Assembly: GCA_023014335.1 (NCBI GenBank)
Contig: JAECYW010000009.1
Span: forward strand, 1,550,001 to 1,614,000
Direction of reading: 5' to 3'
Length of the DNA stretch: 64,000 bases
Source: Galerina marginata
Taxonomy: Eukaryota; Basidiomycota; Agaricomycetes; Agaricales; Galerinaceae
In this document: in pieces, positions 22,794-33,030 of the stretch
How positions within the stretch are numbered: the stretch's first letter is position 1
Layout: every line of letters begins with the position of its first letter
Notes under the pieces: generated by a model
What the model was told of the DNA's origin: nothing
The model's input: the letters and a program-made list of their open reading frames with translations, nothing else
Databases searched by the model: none
Translations under genes and position numbers: made by a program

Positions 22794-24133
22794 ATGCATT
22801 ACCTTCGCTCTATCTGTCTTGGCGTTTCTGCCCTTTTGCTAGGGACCGTCCTTGCGGCTCCTATGCCACTGTATAACCCGGTTGTTGGTGAGATCGTTCA
22901 CATTGCTCCTGGTCAAACCGGGGGCGGAACTGTAATTGGAGTAAGTGCCTACCTACTCTGCGTACAACTTATAGATGCTTATTTAACACGACTTATATAG
23001 GGTGGAGGTCATGTTGCTCATCCTCATATTACTCTCGGCCACACTGCAAACGGGCATGCCATCCTCGCACCCGTTACTAACGCCAATCTCCCTGGACTGG
23101 GACATTCCATGCCCACTGGTGGCATGGGCGGTCTAAGAGGCAACATTCTGCACAATCATGTCACTGCAGACCCCAATTTCATCCAGCGGGGACACGGTCG
23201 GTTCGGTGGGGTGAACGTCGGCCAAGCCAATCTACTAGCTATTGATCAGGGTATGTGCCTTTGACTTAACTTTGTAAATTAATATTGACCTGCGAATATC
23301 TAGCTCATACCCATCATCGTGCCGCTCTTGCTCACGAACAAGCAGCTCAAAACCATGCCGCAGAGAGTCAAGGTCACTTGGCCACAGCTCAGACTCATGC
23401 CCTGCAAAACAATCAAGTAGATGCTCTCCACCACCAACAGCAGGCTACTGCCCACCAACAGCACGCCACGGCACATACTCAGGCAGCTGCTCAACATCGC
23501 TTAGCTTCGCAGGTGGCTCACCCATTCAACGCTCAGACCCACCATGATGCCCAAACATCACTCGCTCATGCTACAGCTGCGAACGCTCATTTCGACGCCG
23601 CCCGCGCGCACCGTGACGCTGGTCATGCCCACACCAACACTGGTCATGCTCATACCCAGCACGGTAACAATGTCGCTGCCCTAGACCACCACAATCAGGC
23701 GACCTTCCACCACCAGCAACACGCCGCCCATATTCAGCAGGCTAGTCTTCATAGCCCGCTGAACGCCGTTCGTCCTCACGCTCAGCAATCCCTTGCAACC
23801 GCGCGCACATCACACAACTCTGCCAGCAACTCGCACGACCACGCCCTCGCTGGACACGCACATCTGAATGCTGCACAAGCCCATGGCTCTGCTAGTCGCA
23901 GCCACGCCAATGCTGCTGCCCATGCCACTCACCCCCAGACTGCGCACAATCACAGGGTCACCGCTAACCAGCACGCTCATGATGCCCAAACCCACCGTGC
24001 CAGCGCTGCTGCACATGCTCCATCGGCGCATAATAAGCCTAACGCGGCTGCCTCACATCATGCCGCGACTGTCTCTCATAACCGGGCGAACGCGTCGAAG
24101 GCTCTGGTCCCTCACCATTTGCAGCGCCACTAG
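22794..24133 (+). CDS. Secreted His/Ala-rich protein HA-B
   Basis: Closest paralog of HA-A, with the same three-exon structure. Signal peptide MHYLRSICLGVSALLLGTVL; middle region GGGHVAHPHITLGHTANGHA and IQRGHGRFGGVNVGQ; then AHTHHRAALAHEQAAQNH starting a C-terminal part of about 275 residues dominated by His, Ala, Gln, Asn, Ser and Thr, with segments such as HGNNVAALDHHNQATFHHQQ and AHGSASRSHANAAAHATH nearly identical to HA-A. The last residues are VPHHLQRH. Differences between A and B are scattered substitutions without frame damage, so both copies appear to be kept as proteins. The reading frame and the unusual composition are both conserved. Extracellular location is inferred from the signal peptide. 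Confidence 0.75.
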
Positions 24134-24639
24134 ATATGTGCTGTATAGTAAGACATTTGTATATCTTGATATGTTATATAAGTACACTAATAATGAGAAT
24201 TGGAAATTTGCAATATTGCAAGTAAGACTGTACATTTATTCAAATGCGGAGAGCCGCGTAATTTTCTGAGCGAAAATTCGGCGATTCATATTGCGAGTGA
24301 TTTTAGTTATCAGTCGAGTACACAGATTTTGATTTGTGAAGTCGAGGTGGTGATCAATAGGGATGAAAGGATTGAGCTGCCTGCAGACGCTAATTATGGG
24401 CGCCGTAATAATGAATACCGTGCACTATACCTGCCCCAAAGAATCAAAGTTCAACCTTGTGATACCTGGCAGATAAGGTTGAGATAAGGCCATCAGAAAA
24501 GAAGAGTTACATTTCGTAATGGATGGAAACAATTTAAACAAATGTCACTGCAAAAAGATGTTAACCACTCGAGCGGCGAGGATATGAAGACTCAAGGCTA
24601 CTTACAATAAAAGTAACGACGTGTTCCCAAGCCCAAACT

Positions 24640-26149
24640 TTATTCCTCGTCAGACATTTCTGGTGGCTCCCATTCAAGAGTAATTATGATGCCGTTTAGC
24701 AATGCAACTTTGCTGTAAAAGTCATGCAGAGCATTTGGGACCTGATTTCGATACCACGATTCGTTTAGATAATAGATGTAGACACCTGGAGGGTCCATTA
24801 ATGGCGAAAAAGCACAAGCAGGAGCAACTGTTTTAGGTTGAATGTGCTCAAATCGGCATTGCATCATTCGTAACAAAGCATCCACTGTGAACGAAATGTC
24901 GCCCCTATAGATGAAGGCAGAAAGTTTGGGAAGAAAACATGATTGATGGTCACTCGTGGCCTGCACCCTGTGAGCGGGATTTAGCTGATCGATAGATTGG
25001 TCAGAAAGTGTGAACGATTCTGCACAGTTCAAGTCGAGGCTCTCGAGGGAATTCATGTGGCGCAAAGCGTGAAAAAGCTCCGTTTCGTCAGTAATACCCG
25101 TTTGACTCAAGGTAAGCTTTGTTAATGGAAAGGCGGAGCGGTAGGAGAAGTCAGTAAAGTCATCAAGCCATGGGTGACCCAACATATCGTCCGTAATATC
25201 AACCGTAAGCCCCTTGACTGCAGGCGTTGTGATGCGCCGTAGCAGACCCGCGACCAATGCAGCACGGCCCACTACACTGAAGGAAATGAGATTCTGAAGG
25301 CGGTATTGGATATCGACCGGTCTTGCTCTTTCTATGGGGAGATTGAGAAAGATGATGAGATAAAGGGATTTTGGGGAACAGAACAGGTCCAGCATATCTA
25401 CGCAGCCCCGAAGGGTCACCGTAGCTTTTATGTCGTCCAAAATGGCCCAATTAATCCCCAAGTAGAACTTTCGAAGAGAAGAAATTTGGAGAGACCGTAG
25501 CTGGGGGGGGGGAGTTGAGTTGCCATTGATTCAGGCCTCCTGGAGGGGTTGCGACTCCGACCACATTGAACGAGTTTAACATGGTGAATCTACAACTTTC
25601 CTCCTGGGTCAGAGCCAGTTGAAAGTTGAGCGACGACCGGTCGTATTCAAAAGTTATCCACCGATGACCCGTCTTGAGCAGCCGACTGAAGAAAGCGATT
25701 GGAGGCTCCCAATCAAATGAATGAGTGAGGCGTATGTGCAATGGAACAGCCGCGGTTCGTCCAATCCATTCTTGAAAGAGGGAGTCTTGGGTCTTGAACC
25801 CCTTCTTCGAAAAGTCAATTAAAATTTCCTTCCATAGGTACGGCGTTGACCATGCGATTCGTCTCCATTCCCGACAGATGCTTCCAATGAGGAATTGCAC
25901 TGGGGGCTCCCAGATTAACCTAGGACCTTCACATGCAAGTGCGAAGATGGAAGTCAGCACATCCAAAGAAAGCAGGGACATGATCGGCGTCAGTCTGTTC
26001 AGCTGCTCGTTCAGATCGCAGCTCTTGTTGCGAAGACGTTCCACCTCGTTCTCGGCCGCGAGGAGCTCCAGTTCGTGCAATGCAATCTTCTCTTGCATAA
26101 CCTGTCGTTTCCAGTCAAGCTGGGATATAGGTGATTCATCGTTTTCCAT
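24640..26149 (-). pseudogene. F-box gene, paralog of 18.4 kb gene, frameshifted
   Basis: Two overlapping frames together match the intact 522-codon F-box protein at 18357-19925 end to end. The upstream frame has the coiled coil (HELELLAAENEVERLRNKSC), the F-box (IMSLLSLDVLTSIFALACEG ... CREWRRIAWSTPYLW), and breaks after LNQWQLNSPP. The downstream frame resumes with GINWAILDDIKATVTLRGC and runs to the matching C terminus ITLEWEPPEMSDEE. The break falls in a run of ten C on the coding strand (G at 25503-25512). Nine C would restore the alignment, where the intact copy reads NSPPQLQS. Everything else is well preserved, so the loss is recent or the run is miscalled. Start at 26149 (MENDES) is chosen by homology; an in-frame ATG at 26254 is also possible. 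Confidence 0.7.
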
Positions 26150-26658
26150 CAACTGAGTACTGGTCCACGAGGTCTGCCAATGGGAGACTACTTTCGGTAT
26201 GTCGTTGAACTTGGCTTTTGGTAACAGAATTAAGTTGTAGAGTACAATGAACACTGAACGACCGAGGATTGGCCGAGGGGCCGATCAGCTTTTGATGATG
26301 TTCACACGCTCCTGAAAGAGCCATCGGGTTGATAGATTCAAGCAAACCTCCCATTTTTTAACTCGTACTCGTAAGCGCACAAGAAACGGTCTTCAAAATC
26401 GACCCCGACCAGCAGTAAACCCGGGATTACTCACTCCGTGGCCCCACCGATGGATGGAAACATATGGATGGGGTATATGTAACCGCTCTATAATTTATTG
26501 ATCCTCTCTGCTCGCGAAAGACAAATATAATTATTGACGACTCAGATATATCCCGGGGTCTACGGGACAAGGCTACTTGGGAAGCTGCTCCTTGACATTC
26601 GAAATTTACTAGAGTACAAACAGATTTTTTATTTACTGCATAATCCTTTGAAACATCG

Positions 26659-27777
26659 CTACTTCGACTCAACGGTAACAATCTTCGAGAGAGACTGGAC
26701 ATCTTCCTGGCCAATACCCGGGCAGCCCACCAGACTCAGCGTAAAGTTGGCACTACTACGTCCTTGAACGAAGGTTCGCAGTCCGTCCGCAGAGACGTAC
26801 TTGCAATTACGCAACTCGAGCTTCTTGAGGCTTGAGTTTGACCCAGCGCTCTCGATCAGAGCGGCGTCCGGGATGTTCGTCCTCTCCAAAATTAGCTCTT
26901 CGAGAGCAGGGAGAGCCTGGCCAGTAAGAATGCGTTTGAAGTCCTCTTTTGGTTGCTCGAATTGAACGTATTTCAACTCGAGCCGACGGATACCGGGTGA
27001 TCGGGCGGAAAGATGGGATAGGATCTTGGATGCGGGTTGGGTGAGATCGACGCCCCAGTCGTCTTCCTCCCAAACTGCGTCTGGAATACCATCGCGATAC
27101 CCGTCCAAACGCACTTCGGTGAGGAGGGGCGCGTCGAAATTTCCTAGAAGATCAAGTCCGAATCCGGGAGTCGTCACGTTTGCGCTGCGAAGTTGGGGCA
27201 CGGATGTGATATTGGAATAATCAGGATCGGATTCCGCGCCCATATCGACAGCATTGAATGTGAAATCTTGGAGATGAGGCGCTGCCTGGACGAGCGGGAA
27301 GATAGCGGGGATATCAAGGCCGGAGAAGGGGGTATCGAAGGCGAGTGATGTTACAGTGGAGAGCTGAGGAGGAGGTTGTGCGGGAAGAGGCCATGCGGGA
27401 AGCTGGAGGTGGATAAGATTTGGAGAGGGGGTAAACGCGGTCGATAAGGTTGTGAAAGGGCCGTTATTGTCAAGGTTATTGACGTCTCCTCTAACTGTAA
27501 GAACAAGGCGTTCGAGCAGAGGGGCGGCATGACCCACGCCGATCCCGGACACGAATTTCTGCCAGGCTTCGTGAAATGGGGCATCGATGGTAAGGGACTT
27601 AATTTTGTCCACCACCTTTCTGAGTTCGCCTATGGCAGAGATATCGGCATCGTATGAGAGATCCTCAGGTAGAGTGATCGTAATATCAAGGGGCCCATTT
27701 GAATTTTTGAGGTGAAGGCGGACGTATTCTGGGTCAGAAAAGTGGGTGAGTTGGTTAAGATGAAGATCAGAAGTCAT
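26659..27777 (-). CDS. LRR-type protein without visible F-box
   Basis: Single frame of 372 codons with spaced Leu-rich strands: LERLVLTVRGDV, LIHLQLPAWPLP, LQDFTFNAVDM, LRSANVTTPGF, IRRLELKYVQF, LEELILERTNIP and LKKLELRNCKYVSADGLRTF. The pattern matches the C-terminal LRR half of fungal F-box proteins (last repeats of the AMN1/FBXL kind), but the first 60 residues lack an F-box. It may be a truncated F-box gene or an independent LRR protein. It sits between the frameshifted F-box gene and HA-C, where unit 1 has no such gene, so it may be an insertion into the duplicated cluster. It reads as intact. Confidence 0.6.
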   Translation of the reverse strand: MTSDLHLNQLTHFSDPEYVRLHLKNSNGPLDITITLPEDLSYDADISAIGELRKVVDKIKSLTIDAPFHEAWQKFVSGIGVGHAAPLLERLVLTVRGDVNNLDNNGPFTTLSTAFTPSPNLIHLQLPAWPLPAQPPPQLSTVTSLAFDTPFSGLDIPAIFPLVQAAPHLQDFTFNAVDMGAESDPDYSNITSVPQLRSANVTTPGFGLDLLGNFDAPLLTEVRLDGYRDGIPDAVWEEDDWGVDLTQPASKILSHLSARSPGIRRLELKYVQFEQPKEDFKRILTGQALPALEELILERTNIPDAALIESAGSNSSLKKLELRNCKYVSADGLRTFVQGRSSANFTLSLVGCPGIGQEDVQSLSKIVTVESK

Positions 27778-28248
27778 GGTAGTATTGTGAGAGTAGGATA
27801 GCCTACTGCTTGGTCGTTTAAATAACGCATTATTGGCGACAATAAGACGATAAGATCAAGTTGGACCGAGAGAAGCGGGGCAAGTTTCAATCTCCGCATG
27901 TCCCGTCGCTCACGTTTCATCCAAAGGACCCCTAATTTTCTTGACACTGCCTGCCAACTGCTTGTCAGCTTCCACTCTGAAATGCTTAAAGCTGTGTCTG
28001 CTTCTGTCAGTAACCAGTTTCGGCCATCCGTTTCATAATAGCACTCCTTAGAACGGTCTCAGACGGTCATCTGTACGGCATGTTAAGCTTGGAACGAGCT
28101 TGGGCTAACTTTGGGCTAACTAATCTTGGGTTTATCATGTTCGGAACCGGAAAGAGCGAAATTTGTCAGAGAAATTTACCTGACCCTTATGCTCAGCCCT
28201 CCGGCTCCATCGATTGTTATCCTATGACCCCTAGTGGCGGTCCTACAA

Positions 28249-28255
28249 TATAAAA
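28249..28255 (+). promoter_or_regulatory. TATA box of HA-C
   Basis: TATAAAA following GGTCCTACAA (compare GGTCCTGCAATATAAAG in HA-A), with the downstream block CTCTTCAGCTGGTCTCCCC, TCTCTCTAACGCGCACCGG and a 5'UTR intron (donor GTGTGT, acceptor CTTTTAG). Confidence 0.65.
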
Positions 28256-28424
28256 GGTCACTCAGAATGTATTATCTCTTCAGCTGGTCTCCCCACATTC
28301 TCTCTAACGCGCACCGGTTGCCGTTGATTTCTCTCAGGTGTGTAGCCATCTAAGTTTTTCCTCCGACCCGCTGAAGCTCACTTTACTCTACCTTTTAGAA
28401 ACTTCTCTTCCTACATTATTAATC

Positions 28425-29831
28425 ATGCATTATCTACGCTCTATCTATCTCGGCGTTTCTGCACTTCTGTTAGGGACCGCTGTCGCGGCTCCTCTGCCAT
28501 ATAATCCTGTCCCTGGTGAAATCGTTCACATTGCACCAAGTCAAACGCAAGGCGGAACCGTGATTGGGGTATGTACTTCAACATTTCATACGTAATTATG
28601 AGTTGTTGCTCATTCGTGATACTTAGGGTGGTGGCCATACCGCACATCCTCACGTTGCCCTTGGTCACAACGCGAACGGGCATGTTGTCCTCGCGCCGGT
28701 TACTCATTCCAACAATCCTGGACTGGGACCTTCCATGAATGTTGGTGGAATGGTGAATGGCCTGACTGGTAATGTTTTGCATAACCATGTCACCGCACAC
28801 CCCAATCAAATCCAACGGGGACATGGTCGGTTGGGTGGCGCGAACGTTGGCAATGCCGGTTTAAACGCTATTAACAATGGTATGTAATTGACTTGATTCG
28901 ATAGAAGATATTAATTAACCCTGTCCTTGGAAATTCAGCCCATGCCGAGGTTCAGGCGCACCACGCCGCTGCCCATGAGCATACCCAAGCCGCTCAAGCT
29001 CATACCAATGCTCATGGTGCGCATCTGACTGCAGCCAACCACCACACTCAACAAAATAATCACGCGGCCGCTCTCGATCACCACAACCAGGCCACCCACC
29101 ACCAGCAGCAAGCGACGATGCACACCACACAGGCTAATGCGCACCGTCAATCCGCCGCTGGAGTTCAAGGATTCAACGCCCACAGCCACCAGAACGCCTT
29201 AAACTCTGCTGCTGGCGCACACACGTCCCACGGAGCCGCAACCACCTCGCACGCCCACGCTTCAGCCGCCAACGCACACTTCGACGCCGCTCACGCCCAC
29301 CGAGGTGCCGCGAACCAGCACACCGCGACCGGTCATGCTCACACTCAGCACCAGGACCACGGCGCTGCCCAGGACCACCACAACACGGCTGCCTTCCACC
29401 ACCAGCAGCACACCGCCCACATCCAGCAAGCCGGCCACCACACACCGACAGCCTCGGCACACCGCGATGCTGCTCACGCTCACAATTCCGCTGCTCACGC
29501 TACCACGTCGCGCCACGGCGCCGCTGAATCGCACAACCACGCCAGCGCTGGACAGGCCCACTTGATCGCCGCAGCAGCCCACGGCTCTGCTAGTCGCAGC
29601 CACGCTAACGCAGCCGCGCACTCCGCTCACCCGCAGACTGCGCACAACCACCAGGTCGCTGCTAACCAGCACGCTCACACTGCCCAAGGCCACCGCAACA
29701 CGGCTGCTGCACATGCTCCGTCGGTGCACAACAAGCCTCACGCTGGCACCTCGCACGCTGCTGCGACCGCCTCGCACCAGCACGCGGTAGCGTCGAAGGC
29801 CACGGTTCCTCACCACTTGCAGCGCCACTAG
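28425..29831 (+). CDS. Secreted His/Ala-rich protein HA-C
   Basis: More distant third paralog, with the same three-exon plan and about 430 residues. Signal peptide MHYLRSIYLGVSALLLGTAV, conserved GEIVHIAPSQTQGGTVIG, middle GGGHTAHPHVALGHNANGH and IQRGHGRLGGANVG, then a longer His/Ala repeat region (AHAEVQAHHAAAHEHTQAAQ, HQDHGAAQDHHNTAAFHHQQ, AHGSASRSHANAAAHSAH) ending VPHHLQRH. The spacing of His is kept although many other residues differ from HA-A and HA-B, which suggests selection on His pattern and composition. The middle GHGR motif and the last eight residues are the best conserved parts outside the signal. Function unknown. Confidence 0.75.
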
Positions 29832-30366
29832 ATAATTATAGTGAGAATTCTGTGTATTTTGATGTATTAGTGTAAAGATCCAGTAATGAGAGATGAGAAA
29901 CACGACCATCTGTGCGATTGTGAGAAGTTATGGATTTCTCTTCTAAAGACAAAGACCAGTTCTGAGCATCAATTAAACCAGATATTTACGGAACGCTACA
30001 TACTTGGATCAGGTCGTTTGTTTTTGCGTCCAATTTGAGTATCTTTACGTAGAAAGACCGTGCCACTTACTGGCCCATGTCCAATTTTTATTTTAAGTCC
30101 TGCTGCCCGGGCATTAGCCAAGGATACTGTAATGCCTCTCTTCTTTAAATACCCTCAGTGGAAAAGGTTAACGAGCTCTGAAATTGGACCAGCTCATTTC
30201 AAACTCCGCGAATGTCCCATCACATTAAATAGGCGCCCGTCGTCATTACAATTGGAATCAGACCTGATGTTCATTGATAGAATTTCTCACAAATCAGGAT
30301 CATCATGAATAACAAAATTAAAGTGTTGGAATTACTCCAATGAGAGATGACTTAAGAGTTGACTAT
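29832..30366. other. Intergenic region, no supported gene
   Basis: 3' flank of HA-C followed by unassigned sequence. The 82-codon frame at 30060-30308 has no recognisable feature. Confidence 0.45.
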
Positions 30367-31110
30367 TCAAACTTGAAGGTTGGAAGGGAGGGGGTAGATG
30401 TTGGAGTCGATACCGGATGACTTCAAGCGCTTGAGCAGGAAGTTGATGGAGGTCATGAAGGTGCAGTCGGTAGATCCACCTCCGCCAGTAACGATCCCAC
30501 AGACCTTACCAATACCGTCAATAACAGCAGAGCCTGATTCTCTACGCGCGGAGAATGAGCCAGACTTGGAGTTCCTGGGTAGCACGCACAGCTCCTTCGG
30601 CATCTCGCCGGGTTGGTCTTTGGAGTAATTTCGCGCGAAGGCTCGAATACTGCTGAGACGGCCGACGGTGAGGTCCGACGTGCTTCCGCTCTTAATCACT
30701 ATGATGACGGATTGCCGGGATGAGGGTACATCCATAACGTGAGCTCATTGACCGCAACGGAGCCGAGATCCATGACGTCCCGACAAATTTGAGCTTGGTG
30801 ATCATGGAGGGGTAGATTTCGACGACAGCGCAGTTCTCGACGTAGCCGTCGTCGCCGTCGTCGAGACCGATGCGGGGATACAAGGTGACATGACCGATTA
30901 TTCGGTTTTCTTCAACCTTCCAGTCCGTGGTGACGTCGTTGGGCGACACCATGCAGCGTTCCAGCCCATGATTCGCACAACCATATCAAGTGACATGTTC
31001 AAGCAGAACTTGAGTTTAGACCCTAGAGCTTCAAAACCAGTCACTGCTGCATGCACAGTGCTAAATACAGTGGGTGTTGAAGTGACCACCGCTGGGTTGA
31101 ATGAACCCCA
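30367..31110 (-). pseudogene. Decayed chymotrypsin-like (S1-type) peptidase gene
   Basis: Pieces in different frames align in order as one protein: LGSKLKFCLNMSLDMVVRIM, then IIGHVTLYPRIGLDDGDDGY and VVEIYPSMI, then DLGSVAVNELTLWMYPHP, then VIKSGSTSDLTVGRLSSIRA, and last SGSFSARRESGSAVIDGIGK, VCGIVTGGGGSTDCT. The ESGSAV segment followed by a Gly-rich GIVTGG segment resembles the GDSGS active-site serine region of S1-fold peptidases, with Glu where Asp is usual. At least three frame changes (near 30940, 30765 and 30715) break it, and no intron borders explain them. I therefore call it a pseudogene fragment of a basidiomycete S1-like family. The N-terminal part is mostly lost. Confidence 0.5.
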
Positions 31111-31393
31111 TACATTGCTAATTTGGTATTCTGATGCTCATTGTGACGCCAATACATAAGAAACTACAGGAAGGCCGTTCTTATCAGCAGCGAATAATAA
31201 TGAAGATTGAAAGCTCACTGAAACAAGACAAAGGTTTAGGTGAAGGGAGACATGACGAGAGATTCTGGACTGACAAATCACAAGCATACTGCCGAACCTT
31301 ACTATCATACAACAAGAAGGAAATACACCACATCCATATCTGAACATCGATTATATGATGAAAACAGGCCAAGCATCGAGAAAACACACATCT

Positions 31394-32580
31394 TCATTGT
31401 GGTTGGATGGCAAGATTGGAGAGTTGAGCCTTTCCCGCTTCGATAGCCAGCTTCATGATCTCGTGCTGATGTTCTTGTAACCTGCGACGTTCTTCAGATG
31501 CGAGCTCAAGACGGCGAATCTCCGTCTCGTTCTTCTTCTCCTGGAGTTTCAAGGCAAGCTCGGCCATGTAGCGCTCATGTTTTTGAGCGGGGGTCAGGAT
31601 GCCACGTGGGTTATCGTCGAGATCTGCTTCGTCGCGCTTGCGCTTCTTCGACCCACCAGCAGCAGTGGGAGGGATGGGCTTAACATCGTCCTCTTCCTGA
31701 CTCTCCTCTTCGTGGTCGATGACGATGACTTCGACTTCTTGGTCAGGCTGTGAAATCTGGTCGCGCAGTTGGCATCATATATTTATTTTCAGAACAATTT
31801 ATAGGCTAACCTCTCCACTGGCTGCAAGTTTTTTAGAGGCAGTGCGCCTTCTTTTAGGAGGTACAGGTGCAGGGGTCATTGGGGGAGCGACCGACGGTTG
31901 CTCGTGGTCTTCTGCTTCCGATTGGTAGTAATAACCGTTGATGTGTGGATAGGTCCTCCAGTGAGCATGCAGTCGCTTCCAGATGGGAAAATATTCGAGT
32001 TGGGCTTCTGTTGAAGGTCTCAGCTCAAACCCCGTTTGATTTGGTCGTTTAGGAAAGAAAAAACTGACCTACAGCTTTATGGGCTTGCGTGCCCTCTTTG
32101 ATATTCTCAATGGACAGGTTTGAGGCCTCAGCGCCAATCTCTTCATTGACTTGCTGGTATTTTCGAATCCAACTATGATGATCCGACAGGAAATCAGCCC
32201 AGGACGATGATGAAATGCTCAGACTACATACCTAAGAATGTGATTTCTCGTGGAATTTGCGAAATATTGGGGATTCTTAGTGACAGCTTCACGGATTCCA
32301 AGGTTTTCGTCCTCCGCAAAAACGGCATTGGACGCCAGCAAGTAGCAGTGGCCCTTGTTGCTTGGCACCGATTTGTCTGCCTTACGGCGCCGAGGATAGC
32401 TTGACTTCGATATCAAGGTGTCTAATTCGACGGGGTGTGCGTCCATCCAGGCCAAGAGCCGCTCGTCTCTTTGGGGGTTGTTGGCCCAGATTCTCTTTGA
32501 CGAGGCGTCATCGGACTGGGCTGTTGCGTATAACAGTGAGACCGATCATGTCGAAAAACGGAGGGTAACCTACATGCCAT
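31394..32580 (-). CDS. Unknown-family protein U3 (paralog of U1 and U2)
   Basis: Exons join to MASQSDDASSKRIWANNPQR, DERLLAWMDAHPVELD, CYLLASNAVFAEDENLGIR and NPQYFANSTRNHIL, then YQQVNEEIGAEASNLSIENI, FPIWKRLHAHWRTYPHINGY, a basic segment PPKRRRTASKK, acidic VEVIVIDHEEESQEED, a second basic segment GGSKKRKRDEAD, and HERYMAELALKLQEKKNETE continuing into a long charged helix that ends SNLAIQPQ. The order of blocks is the same as in U1 and U2, but the terminal helix is longer. The start is chosen by splicing: ATGGCAT at 32580, donor GTAGGT, acceptor AACAG. Here the ATG itself is not interrupted. A nuclear location is suggested by the two basic clusters; function unknown. Confidence 0.6.
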
Positions 32581-33030
32581 CCGGAGGAGAAAGACACGGA
32601 TTATTGGTATAAAATCCTTTGAATGTTCTGGAAGAAAGATGGGAGGCGGGAAGAAAGACCTTTATCCAAAGTAAGGGGCTTTTTCTTCAATGGAAGGCAT
32701 CAAGGGTCGCTAGTTTCCAACTTTATTTGGCAGATAATTTAAACTCATTGGGGCTACGATGGAGCCTTTTATCGGGACCTGAGAAAGCAGAATAGGAAGG
32801 CACAAGCAGAGCACGAGCAATCCATGGCCAGGAGAATCAAAACTTGAAGGTAACGGTTATATTCAAGAGCAAAAGTGGAGAGCAGAGTTCAAACGAGTGT
32901 TTAGCGCTGACTAATCAGTACTGTGATCATCGTCTCTTTCATCAATGCCACCACTTTGAAACGGTGACCTCTTGCCAAACTCTGTCTTTACCGTCACGGA
33001 CAACGGTGTCAAGATAGGAATCCTCGCAGA
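32581..33030. other. Divergent intergenic region
   Basis: About 450 bp between U3 (leftward) and the first pseudo-USP gene (rightward). Nothing specific is seen apart from ordinary AT-rich promoter-like sequence. Confidence 0.4.

Larger units (their letters stand above)
22183..24485. repeat. Tandem duplication unit 2 (contains HA-B)
   Basis: Second head-to-tail copy of the unit starting at 19957. Similarity continues through the 3' flank (CAAAGTTCAACCTTG and GCAGATAAGG near 24450-24480). Its left end still resembles the 5' flank of the 18.4-19.9 kb F-box gene although no F-box gene is attached to this copy. Confidence 0.6.
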
